Shown here piece after piece: positions 55,415-64,000 of a DNA stretch of 64,000 bases. The notes beneath the pieces were generated by a model, which saw nothing but the letters and a program-made list of their open reading frames with translations, was not told where the DNA came from and searched no databases. The DNA is from Flavobacteriales bacterium. GTDB taxonomy: Bacteria; Bacteroidota; Bacteroidia; Flavobacteriales_D; Sanyastnellaceae. The stretch spans positions 1,488,001 to 1,552,000 of the forward strand of contig JAGYJM010000002.1 in assembly GCA_018402085.1 (NCBI GenBank), in the 5' to 3' direction. The stretch's first letter is position 1, and each line of letters opens with the position of its first letter. The translations under genes were made by a program, and so were the position numbers.

Positions 55415-57005
55415 AGAGTGAGAGTGAAAATGAAAATGAAAATGAAAGTGAAAGTGAAAATGAAAGTGAGAGGAGGGTTGGTCGATGACGCCGCATTCTT
55501 GCGGCGCGCTGCGGCTTGGGTAAATCACAGATAGGGACGGTCTTCCAGCCGTCCGAGAGTTTTTGAATCACGATGCGTATTGTGGAATGAAAATGAAAAT
55601 GAGAGTGAGAGGAGGGTTGGTCGATGACGCCGCATTCTTGCGGCGCGCTGCGGCTTGGGTAAATCACAGATAGGGACGGTCTTCCAGCCGTCCGAGAGTT
55701 TTTGAATCACGATGCGTATTGTGGAATGAGAGTGAGAATGAAAATGAAAATGAAAATGAGAGTGAGAGGAGGGTTGGTCGATGACGCCGCATTCTTGCGG
55801 CGCGTTGCGGCTTGGGTAAATCACAGATAGGGACGGTCTTCCAGCCGTCCGAGAGTTTTTGAATCACGATGCGTATTGTGGAATGAGAGTGAGAATGAAA
55901 ATGAAAATGAGAGTGAGAGTGAGAGGAGGGTTGGTCGATGACGCCGCATTCTTGCGGCGCGTTGCGGCTTGGGTAAATCACAGATAGGGACGGTCTTCCA
56001 GCCGTCCGAGAGTTTTTGAATCACGATGCGTATTGTGGAATGAGAGTGAAAATGAAAATGAAAATGAGAGTGAGAGGAGGGTTGGTCGATGACGCCGCAT
56101 TCTTGCGGCGCGCTGCGGCTTGGGTAAATCACAGATAGGGACGGTCTTCCAGCCGTCCGAGAGTTTTTGAATCACGATGCGTATTGTGGAATGAGAGTGA
56201 GAATGAAAATGAAAGTGAAAGTGAAAGTGAAAGTGAGAGGAGGGTTGGTCGATGACGCCGCATTCTTGCGGCGCGCTGCGGCTTGGGTAAATCACAGATA
56301 GGGACGGTCTTCCAGCCGTCCGAGAGTTTTTGAATCACGATGCGTATTGTGGAATGAGAGTGAGAATGAAAATGAAAATGAGAGTGAGAGTGAGAGGAGG
56401 GTTGGTCGATGACGCCGCATTCTTGCGGCGCGCTGCGGCTTGGGTAAATCACAGATAGGGACGGTCTTCCAGCCGTCCGAGAGTTTTTGAATCACGATGC
56501 GTATTGTGGAATGAAAATGAAAATGAGAGTGAGAGGAGGGTTGGTCGATGACGCCGCATTCTTGCGGCGCGCTGCGGCTTGGGTAAATCACAGATAGGGA
56601 CGGTCTTCCAGCCGTCCGAGAGTTTTTGAATCACGATGCGTATTGTGGAATGAGAGTGAGAATGAAAATGAAAATGAAAGTGAGAGTGAGAGGAGGGTTA
56701 GTCGATGACGCCGCATTCTTGCAGCGCGCTGCGGCTTGGGTAAATCATAGATAGGGACGGTCTTCCAGCCGTCCGAGAGTTTTTGAATCACGATGCGTAT
56801 TGTGGAATGAGAGTGAGAATGAAAATGAAAATGAGAGTGAGAGGAGGGTTGGTCGATGACGCCGCATTCTTGCGGCGCGTTGCGGCTTGGGTAAATCACA
56901 GATAGGGACGGTCTTCCAGCCGTCCGAGAGTTTTTGAATCACGATGCGTATTGTGGAATGAGAGTGAGAATGAAAATGAAAATGAAAATGAAAGTGAGAG
57001 GAGGG
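55415..57005. repeat. Tandem two-hairpin array 4 (138-163 bp unit)
   Basis: Ten units. Each has a GAGAGTGAGAATGAAAATGA hexamer-like tract of variable length, GAGGGTTGGTCGATGA, H1 (CGCCGCATTCTTGCGGCG), a 28-nt spacer, H2 (GACGGTCTTCCAGCCGTC) and GAATCACGATGCGTATTGTG. Units are almost identical apart from hexamer number. One unit (about 56703) has a base change in H1. The array runs up to the stop of the four-helix-bundle gene fragment. Confidence 0.95.
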
Positions 57006-57014
57006 TTGTGATGG

Positions 57015-57328
57015 TCACAGTTTCTTCGTGGCGGTTCGGATGCATCCGATGAGGATACCGGTTAGTTCACCAGCTTCAGTAATGAGTGGAGTGAGTTGTT
57101 CTTTGCGGGTAGGCTTTACACTCAATAGTATTCTCAATCCGAGTTTGGTCTCATTCAGTTCCTTGAGAGCAATGCGGATTTTATGAATATAGTCTTTGAC
57201 AGATTCTGCTCCACGTGCCTCTCCGTAGTTCAATGCCACTGAAACTGAGGAGCGAACAAGCTGTTTCGCGATACTGACCTCTACGAGACTATTCTCCGGG
57301 CGATCTAGTTCTTTACACACCCCGGCTG
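57015..57328 (-). pseudogene. Four-helix-bundle protein, 3' part, cut by an IS
   Basis: Encodes the four-helix-bundle (23S rRNA intervening-sequence-like) family: VSIAKQLVRSSVSVALNYGEARGA, VKDYIHKIRIALKELNET, LGLRILLSV, then the final helix. The reading frame continues into the IS end and would start at a TTG there (57353), adding MTHFSEQSPAG in place of the original N-terminus. The original start lies beyond the IS at 58655. The fused product might still be made, but lacks the native first 15-17 residues. Confidence 0.8.
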
Positions 57329-58603
57329 GAGACTGTTCAGAAAAGTGTGTCAAGGCAAATGAAATAACAAATACCTTGATACAATGAAAGAGAAATCAGA
57401 AGCAGACAAGTTACTGGAAGCGGTCTTATCGGCACTTCAGTCAGGCAAGCCTTTAACGGGTAAGGATGGCGCACTGACGCCTATGATCAAGCACGTTCTA
57501 GAAGCGAGTCTTGAGGGCGAGATGGATGCACACGTTGAATCAGCTCGTCCGAACCGTCGTAATGGCAAGGGTAAGAAGCGTGTGAAGACGAGTTCTGGAG
57601 AGATAGAAATCGAGACTCCGCGCGACCGCGACGGCACTTACGAACCGAGTCTTATACCGAAACGACAACGGGCGTTAGGCGATAGTCTTGAAAAGAAAAT
57701 CATAGGGCTTTACAGTTCAGGTATGAGCTATCAAGACATCTCCGATCATATCGATGAGATGTATGACATGAACTTGAGTAAGGCACAACTAAGTGCCATC
57801 ACAGATAGAGTATGGCCAGAAATCGAAGAGTGGCGAAGCCGGCCGCTCGACTCGGTGTATGTGTTCTTGTGGATGGATGCTATGTTCTTCAAGGTCAAGC
57901 AAGACGGACGGGTTAAACAAATGGCTGCTTACATGGCACTTGGAATGAACGTTGAAGGAGAGAAGGATCTTTTGGGCATCTATCTATCAGAAACAGAAAG
58001 TTCAGGCTTCTGGTTGGGAGTACTGAATGACCTTGAGGCAAGAGGTGTAGAAGACATAATTATCGCCAGTATCGACAACTTGAAAGGCTTCAAGGAGGTC
58101 ATAACAACAGTCTTTCCTAGGACAGACGTGCAGCTTTGCATAGTTCATCAGATCCGCAACTCAACACGCTATGTGAACTGGCAAGACAAAAGAGCTGTGG
58201 TCCGAGACATGAGGCTGATTTACAGGGCGAATAGCATCGACCAAGCAGAGACTGAACTAGAGAACTTCGAAGAGAAGTGGGGCAAGAAATATCCTGCAAT
58301 GATCCAATCATGGAAGCGTAACTGGGAGCATCTCACCACCTTCTTCGGATACGATGAACATGTGAAACGAGTAATGTATACCACCAACTCCATTGAGGGC
58401 TTCAATCGTCAAGTTCGGAAAGGCACCAAGGCCAAAGGGGCACTCACCTCTGAACGAGCTCTGTTCAAACTGCTGTACCTTGTTACCCAGAAGGTGCAGA
58501 AGAAATGGAGTCGACCACAATCCTGGTCAAGGGTTATTGCATCACTTATGATAACCCACAGGGATAGGCTTAGACTCAAATGACACACTTAACTGAACAC
58601 ACC
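57329..58603 (+). mobile_element. IS256-family insertion sequence, 1275 bp
   Basis: Ends share an inverted repeat: TGTTCAGAAAAGTGTGTCA at the left and TGTTCAGTTAAGTGTGTCA on the opposite strand at the right (two mismatches). It is bounded by a perfect 9-bp direct duplication CCCCGGCTG at 57320-57328 and 58604-58612. It carries one complete transposase gene. The perfect duplication and intact gene point to a recent insertion. Confidence 0.92.
57384..58583 (+). CDS. IS256-family (Mutator-type) transposase
   Basis: 399 residues, full length for the family. It catalyses cut-and-paste or copy-out movement using a DDE centre: Asp in FLWMDAMFFKV (about 165), Asp in IIIASIDNLKGFKE (about 230) and Glu in YTTNSIEGFNRQVRKGTK (about 335). 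The N-terminal part has the typical AHVESARPNRRNGKGKKRV and IETPRDRDGTYEPSLIPKRQR segments. No frameshift was seen, so the element may be active. Confidence 0.95.
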   Translation: MKEKSEADKLLEAVLSALQSGKPLTGKDGALTPMIKHVLEASLEGEMDAHVESARPNRRNGKGKKRVKTSSGEIEIETPRDRDGTYEPSLIPKRQRALGDSLEKKIIGLYSSGMSYQDISDHIDEMYDMNLSKAQLSAITDRVWPEIEEWRSRPLDSVYVFLWMDAMFFKVKQDGRVKQMAAYMALGMNVEGEKDLLGIYLSETESSGFWLGVLNDLEARGVEDIIIASIDNLKGFKEVITTVFPRTDVQLCIVHQIRNSTRYVNWQDKRAVVRDMRLIYRANSIDQAETELENFEEKWGKKYPAMIQSWKRNWEHLTTFFGYDEHVKRVMYTTNSIEGFNRQVRKGTKAKGALTSERALFKLLYLVTQKVQKKWSRPQSWSRVIASLMITHRDRLRLK

Positions 58604-58655
58604 CCCCGGCTGCGAAATTCACCATTCGATTTTCAAGTAGCAGTCCTCTATTCAT
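58604..58655 (-). pseudogene. Four-helix-bundle protein, detached 5' end
   Basis: From the ATG at 58655 the frame reads MNRGLLLENRMVNFAAG and meets the IS. Joined through one copy of the 9-bp duplication it continues in frame as VCKELDRPENSLVEV in the 3' part, restoring a normal family protein. Confidence 0.75.
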
Positions 58656-58766
58656 GAGTGCTTTTGCAATAAAAAAACAGAGAATAATGCCAGATCAGAC
58701 AATTACTTCATCAACGTACCGAAAAACTTTATGGATGTATAGCATTGCCGTTTATCTACCTCTGTT

Positions 58767-58866
<100 letters not shown>

Positions 58867-58870
58867 TAAC

Positions 58871-61800
58871 ATGCATTCCCACTTCTCCCTCCGATACGGC
58901 ATTCTTTCACCTCACGAAGTGTTGCAGCACTACGTGGCTGGCGGATTTGACTATGCGCTCATGGCGGATGTCAACAACACCTCCGAGTCGCTGAATTTTG
59001 TGCGGATGGCGCAGAAAGAGCAGGTGCGCGCGCTGGTGGGCGTTGATTTTCGCAATGGGGCAACGCGCAAGTACCTAGTGGTTGCGAAGAACAATGAAGG
59101 ATTCAGACAGATCAATGTGCACCTGTCAGATCACCTCGAGACAAAGCGGCCGTTCGGCGAGCGGGCGCCGTTGATGAGCGAGTGCCTTATTTTTTATCCC
59201 TTCGGGGGGCTGCCAAAGCAGCCGATGGCGAATGAGTATGAACTCCTGGAGCCACTGGAGGTACAGCGATACGAGGTGTTGTGCGCACTCGGACAAATCG
59301 ATGCGAGGCGGCGCGAGCGGATGGTCGCGCTGCCGACGATGAGTTTCCGCCACCAGCGCGACTTCAACACACACCGACTGCTGCGCGCGATCGACAACAA
59401 CATGCTGCTGAGCAAGCTGCCCGGGTCGGCACAGGCATCGCCCAATGACCGCTACCGCACCCGCGAAGAAGTAGAGCAGTGCTACGCGGCAATCCCTGAA
59501 TGCCTCGAGCGGGCTGACCAACTGCTCCATCAATGCAGTTTTCACTTCAACTTCGGGACCGAACATCCGCATAAGAACCAACAGACCTATACCGGCAGTC
59601 ACGAAGAAGACGACCAACTCATCCGGCGCCTTTGCGCCGAAGGAATGAGCTACCGCTATCCGAAAGTGACCCCTGAAATTGAAGCGCGAATCGAGAAAGA
59701 GCTGCAAATTATCAGCGAGAAGAAGTTCACGTCGTACTTTCTGATCAACTGGGACATCACCCGCTACGCGCGGAGCAAGGGCTATTTCTACGTAGGGCGC
59801 GGCAGTGGGGCGAACAGTGTGGTAGCTTACATCTTGCGGATTACCGATGTGGATCCGATTGAGCTCGACCTCTATTTTGAGCGCTTCATCAACCTCTACC
59901 GGCAGAATCCGCCCGATTTTGACATCGATTTTTCCTGGACCGACCGCGAAGACATCACCCGCTACATCTTCGAGCGCTTTGAAAATGTATGCTTGCTCGG
60001 GGCCTACAACACCTTTCAATACCGCGCCGTGGTGCGTGAGCTGGGTAAGGTGTTCGGACTGCCGAAGCATGAGATCGACCGCATCGCCGAGGGCGGTTTC
60101 AAGCTGCAGGAACTTGATGAACTCTCGCGGCTGGTGGTGCGCTACAGCGAACGCATCCACGGTTTTCCGAACAATATCAGCATACATGCGGCGGGTATCC
60201 TGATCACTGAACACCCGATTCAGAACTACACGGCGACGTTCATGCCGCCGAAGGGTTTTCCGACGGCACAGTTCGACATGGTCATTGCCGAAGATGCGGG
60301 CATTTACAAGTTTGACATCCTGAGTCAGCGCGGACTGGCGAAGATTCGCGAGTCGCTGGACATCATCGCTTACAACCACCCGGAGGCCGAGGAAATTGAC
60401 ATCCACGATATGAAGCGGTTTAAGCAGGATGAACGCATCAAGCATCTGCTGCGCAACGCAGAAGCGATTGGCTGCTTCTACGTAGAATCGCCCGCGATGC
60501 GAATGCTGATGCGCAAACTGCGCGTGGATGACTACCTCGGGCTCGTCGCGGCGAGTTCGGTGATTCGTCCGGGTGTGGCAAAGAGCGGTATGATGCGCGA
60601 GTACATTCTGCGCTACCGCTTTCCGGAACGACGCGAAGATGCGCACCCCATCATGCGCGAGATCATGCCGGAGACCTATGGCGTGATGGTGTACCAGGAA
60701 GACGTGATCAAGGTGGCGCACTACTTCGCCGGACTCACCCTGGGTGAAGCCGATGTCCTGCGCCGCGGGATGTCGGGAAAGTTCCGCTCGCGCGATGAGT
60801 TCAACAAGGCGAAGCAGAAATTCTTTGACAACTGCCGCAAGAAGGGGCACAGCGATGAACTGACGGCTGAAGTCTGGCGGCAGACCGAGAGCTTTGCGGG
60901 TTATGCCTTCGCGAAGGGACACAGCGCCTCGTATGCGGTGGAGAGCTACCAGAGTTTGTTCCTCAAGGCCTACTATCCGCTTGAGTACATGGTAGCGACC
61001 ATCAACAACTTCGGTGGTTTCTACCGCACCGAACTGTACGTACACGAAGCACGAATGCTTGGCGCAACCATCGAAGAGCCCTGCGTGAACCGCGGCGGGA
61101 TGTCGGCCGTGATCGAAGGGAAAACCATCTTGCTGGGCTTGATCCATGTGAAGGGTATAGACGAGCGCACCGGTCGCTTGATGCTCGCGGCCCGAAAAGA
61201 AGCCGGAGCATTCGCATCGCTCGAAGACTTCGTCGATCGCGTGCCGATCGGACTCGAGCAACTGACGTTGTTGATTCGCTGCAATGCCTTCCGCTTCACC
61301 GGGAAATCGAAGAAAGAGCTGTTGTGGAATGCCCACTTCTTGCTCGGACATGCACGCAAGCGCACGCCGGTGCACACCTTGTTTCGCTCAACCGTTCGTA
61401 CGCATCAGTTGCCTGAGCTGTATACTGCGCAGCTTGAAGATGCCTTTGACCAGATCGAGCTGTTTGGCTTCCCTTTGTGCAATCCGTTTGAGTTGCTGCG
61501 CGATTATCCATCAGAGGCCCTCGATGCGGCAGAGCTTGAACAGCACATCGGCGAGACGGTTACCGTAGTGGGTTACCTCGTGACCGCGAAGATGACCAGC
61601 ACCGTGAAGCGCGACAAAATGTTCTTCGGCACCTTCATCGATCGCAAAGGCGCCTGGCTTGACTCGGTGCACTTCCCGCAGATTGCGGCGAAGTATCCGT
61701 TTCGCGGACGCGGCATTTACAAGATCACCGGGAAGGTCGTGGAGGAGTTTGATTGCCTCTCGGTAGAAGCCGCGCAGATGGAGAAGCTGCCGATTGTAGA

Positions 61801-61903
61801 AGATCCCCGGTATGCTGAGAAAAAGGCCTTTGAGAAAACCTTGATGCAGAACAGTGCTGACCGCAGCCGGTCGCGTGGCACCAACAGCGCACAAAATGTC
61901 TGA
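58871..61903 (+). CDS. dnaE2: Error-prone DNA polymerase III alpha subunit (DnaE2-like)
   Basis: 1010 residues from the ATG at 58871 (MHSHFSLRYGILSPHEVLQH). An N-terminal PHP domain (about 1-230) keeps the HSH start but shows LMADVNN where active forms have a DH motif, so nuclease activity may be lost. The polymerase core has the catalytic aspartates in PPDFDIDFSW (about 355) and GRGSGANSVVAYIL, ISIHAAGILIT and GYAFAKGHSASYAVESYQ. A helix-hairpin-helix-like part and an OB fold (about 885-985, VTVVGYLVTAKMT) finish the protein. It is shorter than replicative DnaE. It is translationally coupled to the radical SAM gene by an 8-bp overlap. Confidence 0.9.
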   Translation: MHSHFSLRYGILSPHEVLQHYVAGGFDYALMADVNNTSESLNFVRMAQKEQVRALVGVDFRNGATRKYLVVAKNNEGFRQINVHLSDHLETKRPFGERAPLMSECLIFYPFGGLPKQPMANEYELLEPLEVQRYEVLCALGQIDARRRERMVALPTMSFRHQRDFNTHRLLRAIDNNMLLSKLPGSAQASPNDRYRTREEVEQCYAAIPECLERADQLLHQCSFHFNFGTEHPHKNQQTYTGSHEEDDQLIRRLCAEGMSYRYPKVTPEIEARIEKELQIISEKKFTSYFLINWDITRYARSKGYFYVGRGSGANSVVAYILRITDVDPIELDLYFERFINLYRQNPPDFDIDFSWTDREDITRYIFERFENVCLLGAYNTFQYRAVVRELGKVFGLPKHEIDRIAEGGFKLQELDELSRLVVRYSERIHGFPNNISIHAAGILITEHPIQNYTATFMPPKGFPTAQFDMVIAEDAGIYKFDILSQRGLAKIRESLDIIAYNHPEAEEIDIHDMKRFKQDERIKHLLRNAEAIGCFYVESPAMRMLMRKLRVDDYLGLVAASSVIRPGVAKSGMMREYILRYRFPERREDAHPIMREIMPETYGVMVYQEDVIKVAHYFAGLTLGEADVLRRGMSGKFRSRDEFNKAKQKFFDNCRKKGHSDELTAEVWRQTESFAGYAFAKGHSASYAVESYQSLFLKAYYPLEYMVATINNFGGFYRTELYVHEARMLGATIEEPCVNRGGMSAVIEGKTILLGLIHVKGIDERTGRLMLAARKEAGAFASLEDFVDRVPIGLEQLTLLIRCNAFRFTGKSKKELLWNAHFLLGHARKRTPVHTLFRSTVRTHQLPELYTAQLEDAFDQIELFGFPLCNPFELLRDYPSEALDAAELEQHIGETVTVVGYLVTAKMTSTVKRDKMFFGTFIDRKGAWLDSVHFPQIAAKYPFRGRGIYKITGKVVEEFDCLSVEAAQMEKLPIVEDPRYAEKKAFEKTLMQNSADRSRSRGTNSAQNV

Positions 61904-62993
61904 TTCGAAACGCCATATTCAACGCTCATCCCTGCGCAGTTCGCGCGGTTCGCAGACGAATCCGCACAACCGCTTTATTGCGCACGAATACGAGGTGCTC
62001 GACGAATACCGCGAGCTGTGCCGCATCGAAGATGAACCCGTTGAGAGCGATCGAACCCGCTATATCGCTGTGCATCCGAAGACGATTGTCACGAAAGTGA
62101 ACAGTCCGGATGTCAACTTCAGCTGGTCGATCAATCCCTACCAGGGCTGCGAGCACGGCTGCGTGTACTGCTATGCGCGCAACAGCCATGAATACTGGGG
62201 GTACAGCGCAGGCAAAGACTTCGAGCGCACGATTTTGTACAAGCCGAGCGCGCCACAGCTCTTGCGCGAACACTTTGCGAAGAAAAGCTGGCAGCCCGAG
62301 CTGGTCATGCTCAGTGGTAATACCGATTGCTATCAGCCGGCCGAGCGAAAGCTCGGGATTACCCGGCAGCTCCTGGAAACCTTTGCAGAGTGCAAGAACC
62401 CGGTAGGGATCATCACCAAGAACGCCCTCATTTGTCGCGACCTGGATGTGCTGAAAGAGCTGAACGCCCAGAACCTCCTACGCGTGACCCTGTCTATCAC
62501 TACCTTGAACGGAGACCTGCGCCGCACGATGGAGCCCCGCACCTCAAGTGTGAAGCAACGCCTGAAAGCACTCGAAGTACTGACCGAGGCGGGCATACCG
62601 GTCCACGTGAACATGGCACCGATCGTGCCCGGACTCAACAGTCATGAGATCTTTGACCTCGTCAAAGCCGTGGGAGAAAGAGGTGCGATTGGCGTGTCGT
62701 ACATCATGGTGCGTTTGAACGGACAAATCAGCGACATCTTCGAAGACTGGATTGCCGAGGCCTGGCCTGACCGGGCGCCGAAGGTGCTGAACCAGATCCG
62801 TGAGTTGCATGACGGTACGTTGAATGACAGCGCATGGGGCCGACGCATGAAAGGCAGTGGTCACATTGCCGAGCAGATCAAGCAGATGTTTGATGTGGCA
62901 CGCAAACGTCACATCCGGCCTTTTCAGGCCGAACCCATCAACACCCGTAGTTTCAAACGTCCGTCGAAGCATGGACAGACGACGCTGTTTTAG
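61896..62993 (+). CDS. Radical SAM protein, PA0069/SplB-like family
   Basis: 365 residues from the ATG at 61896, overlapping the DnaE stop by 8 bp. The iron-sulfur motif is CEHGCVYCYAR (CxxxCxxC, about residue 85), in the SINPYQGCEHG context typical of the PA0069 family. Downstream are LVMLSGNTDCYQPAE, VGIITKNALICRDLDVL, and IPVHVNMAPIVPGLN. The family resembles spore photoproduct lyase in its core, and here its linkage with polymerases suggests a DNA-lesion role; this is inference. A hairpin array starts straight after the stop codon. Confidence 0.9.
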   Translation: MSDSKRHIQRSSLRSSRGSQTNPHNRFIAHEYEVLDEYRELCRIEDEPVESDRTRYIAVHPKTIVTKVNSPDVNFSWSINPYQGCEHGCVYCYARNSHEYWGYSAGKDFERTILYKPSAPQLLREHFAKKSWQPELVMLSGNTDCYQPAERKLGITRQLLETFAECKNPVGIITKNALICRDLDVLKELNAQNLLRVTLSITTLNGDLRRTMEPRTSSVKQRLKALEVLTEAGIPVHVNMAPIVPGLNSHEIFDLVKAVGERGAIGVSYIMVRLNGQISDIFEDWIAEAWPDRAPKVLNQIRELHDGTLNDSAWGRRMKGSGHIAEQIKQMFDVARKRHIRPFQAEPINTRSFKRPSKHGQTTLF

Positions 62994-63740
62994 AGTGAGA
63001 ATGAGAGTGAAAGTGAGAGGATGTTTGGTCGATGACGCCGCATCTTTGCGGCGTGTCACACCTTAGGTAAACCACAGAGAGGGACGGTCTTCCAGCCGTC
63101 CGAGAGTTTTTGAATCACGATGCGTATTGTGGAATGAGAGTGAGAATGAAAATGAAAATGAGAGTGAAAGGAGGTTTGGTCGATGACGCCGCATCTTTGC
63201 GGCGTGTCACACCTTAGGTAAACCACAGAGAGGGACGGTCTTCCAGCCGTCCGAGAATTTGTGAATTACGATGCGTATTGTGGAATGAGAGTGAGAATGA
63301 AAATGAAAATGAAAGTGAGAGGAGGGTTGGTCGATGACGCCGCATCTTTGCGGCGTGTCACACCTTAGGTAAACCACAGAGAGGGACGGTCTTCCAGCCG
63401 TCCGAGAATTTGTGAATTACGATGCGTTTGGTAGAATGAGAGTGAAAGTGAGAGGAGGGTTGGTCGATGACGCCGCATCTTTGAGGCGTGTCACACCTTA
63501 GGTAAACCACAGAGAGGGACGGTCTTCCAGCCGTCCGAGAATTTGTGAATTACGATGCGTTTGGTAGAATGAGAGTGAAAGTGAGAGGATGTTTGGTCGA
63601 TGACGCCGCATCTTTGCGGCGTGTCACACCTTAGGTAAACCACAGAGAGGGACGGTCTTCCAGCCGTCCGAGAATTTGTGAATTACGATGCGTTTGGTAG
63701 AATGAAAGTGAAAGGAGGTTTGGTCGATGACGCTGCGGCC
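62994..63740. repeat. Tandem two-hairpin array 5 (about 130-150 bp unit)
   Basis: Five full units and a decayed sixth. Same design as array 4, but with H1 CGCCGCATCTTTGCGGCG and a different 28-nt spacer starting TGTCACACCTTAGG; H2 and the GAATTACGATGCGT linker are shared. The hexamer part shortens along the array. The bases from 63740 to 63840 show no gene. Confidence 0.93.
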
Positions 63741-63840
63741 TCGGGCCGTATGGACGAAGTTAGGAAATCGGTGAATAGGGAGGCTTGATTTGAATAAGCC
63801 GAGGCATCGAAGGCAACAAAATTTATTACCTCACGTTTCT

Positions 63841-63876
63841 ATGCATAGATAAATGATGTATATTTGTCCTATGCAT
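63841..63876. promoter_or_regulatory. Promoter and inverted-repeat operator of padR
   Basis: ATGCATAG (63841) and CTATGCAT (63869) form an inverted repeat around TATATTTG (63859-63866), an exact TAnnTTTG box. The right arm overlaps the start codon, so a leaderless, autorepressed transcript is plausible. Confidence 0.55.
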
Positions 63877-64000
63877 ACGAAAGAACTCATTAAAGGCACC
63901 TTGTCTACCATTATCCTGACCCTGTTGCGAGAGAACGGTCGGATGTACGGCTACGAGATCTCACGGGAAGTGAAGGAGCGCACAGCCGGTAAGATCCTTA
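63871..64000 (+). CDS. PadR-family transcriptional regulator (partial)
   Basis: The first 43 residues are visible before the window ends: MHTKELIKGTLSTIILTLLR followed by GRMYGYEISREVKERT, the winged-helix start of PadR repressors. Such proteins usually repress themselves and a neighbouring transporter or membrane-protein gene. The rest lies outside the window. Confidence 0.88.
   Translation, partial: MHTKELIKGTLSTIILTLLRENGRMYGYEISREVKERTAGKIL

Noticed and set aside
55415-57005. Series of about 100-codon open frames rich in His, Phe and Ser on the minus strand
   Set aside because: They are translations of the tandem array, with the same start and end in each unit. No independent evidence for coding.
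59620-59640. CATCC-like hairpin in dnaE2
   Set aside because: The residues (LIRRLCAEGMSYRY) fit the conserved polymerase sequence, so the small hairpin is probably chance.
59126-61375. A 749-codon open frame on the minus strand opposite dnaE2
   Set aside because: It is antisense to a gene with clear polymerase motifs, has no recognisable domain and reflects codon bias of the real gene.

Overview
The window looks like chromosomal DNA from a member of the Bacteroidota, most likely Flavobacteriales from water or marine particles. The evidence is type A and type B secretion-system-9 (T9SS) C-terminal domains, a carboxypeptidase-regulatory TonB-dependent receptor, TAnnTTTG-type promoter elements, SprB-like repeats, and the GCTDxxACNYDPxA cysteine repeat common in secreted proteins of aquatic Bacteroidota. 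No rRNA, tRNA or CRISPR array was seen.

Layout. Positions 1-1000 hold a tandem hairpin array. 1-10 kb carries secreted T9SS proteins plus housekeeping genes (SAM hydrolase, PhoH, purC). 10-18 kb carries a beta-barrel protein between two hairpin arrays, a TonB receptor and ligA. 18-46.5 kb is dominated by six minus-strand genes for large surface proteins. They share GCTD repeats and an unusual cysteine-capped, dockerin-like C-terminus. They differ in the recognition domains they carry: a beta-propeller, 4 LamG, GLUG plus a repeated unknown domain, a duplicated unknown domain, 3 SUEL/rhamnose-binding lectin domains, and 5 C-type lectin domains. In the two lectin proteins the lectin domains sit at one recurring position inside an Ig-like scaffold repeat. 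This looks like a plug-in adhesin locus and is the most striking system in the window.

46.7-52.5 kb holds an arsenite methyltransferase, a CRTAC1-type lipoprotein, and an AbiE-like HTH/nucleotidyltransferase module whose nucleotidyltransferase is broken by an internal deletion. 52.8-63 kb is a DNA-damage/mutagenesis cluster: Y-family polymerase, SRAP (HMCES/YedK-type) protein, error-prone DnaE and a radical SAM protein. It is interrupted by hairpin arrays and by an IS256-family element inserted in a four-helix-bundle gene with a perfect target duplication. The window ends inside a PadR regulator gene.

A second theme is short hairpin DNA. Five tandem arrays and one solo copy have the same two-hairpin design (a GCGCA..TGCGC-type hairpin and a GACGG..CCGTC hairpin, 26-28 nt apart), although the other sequence differs. 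Smaller hairpins tagged with GGATG/CATCC lie between genes and inside coding regions, including three signal-peptide regions. These resemble REP/BIME elements, but no REP-associated transposase is present here.
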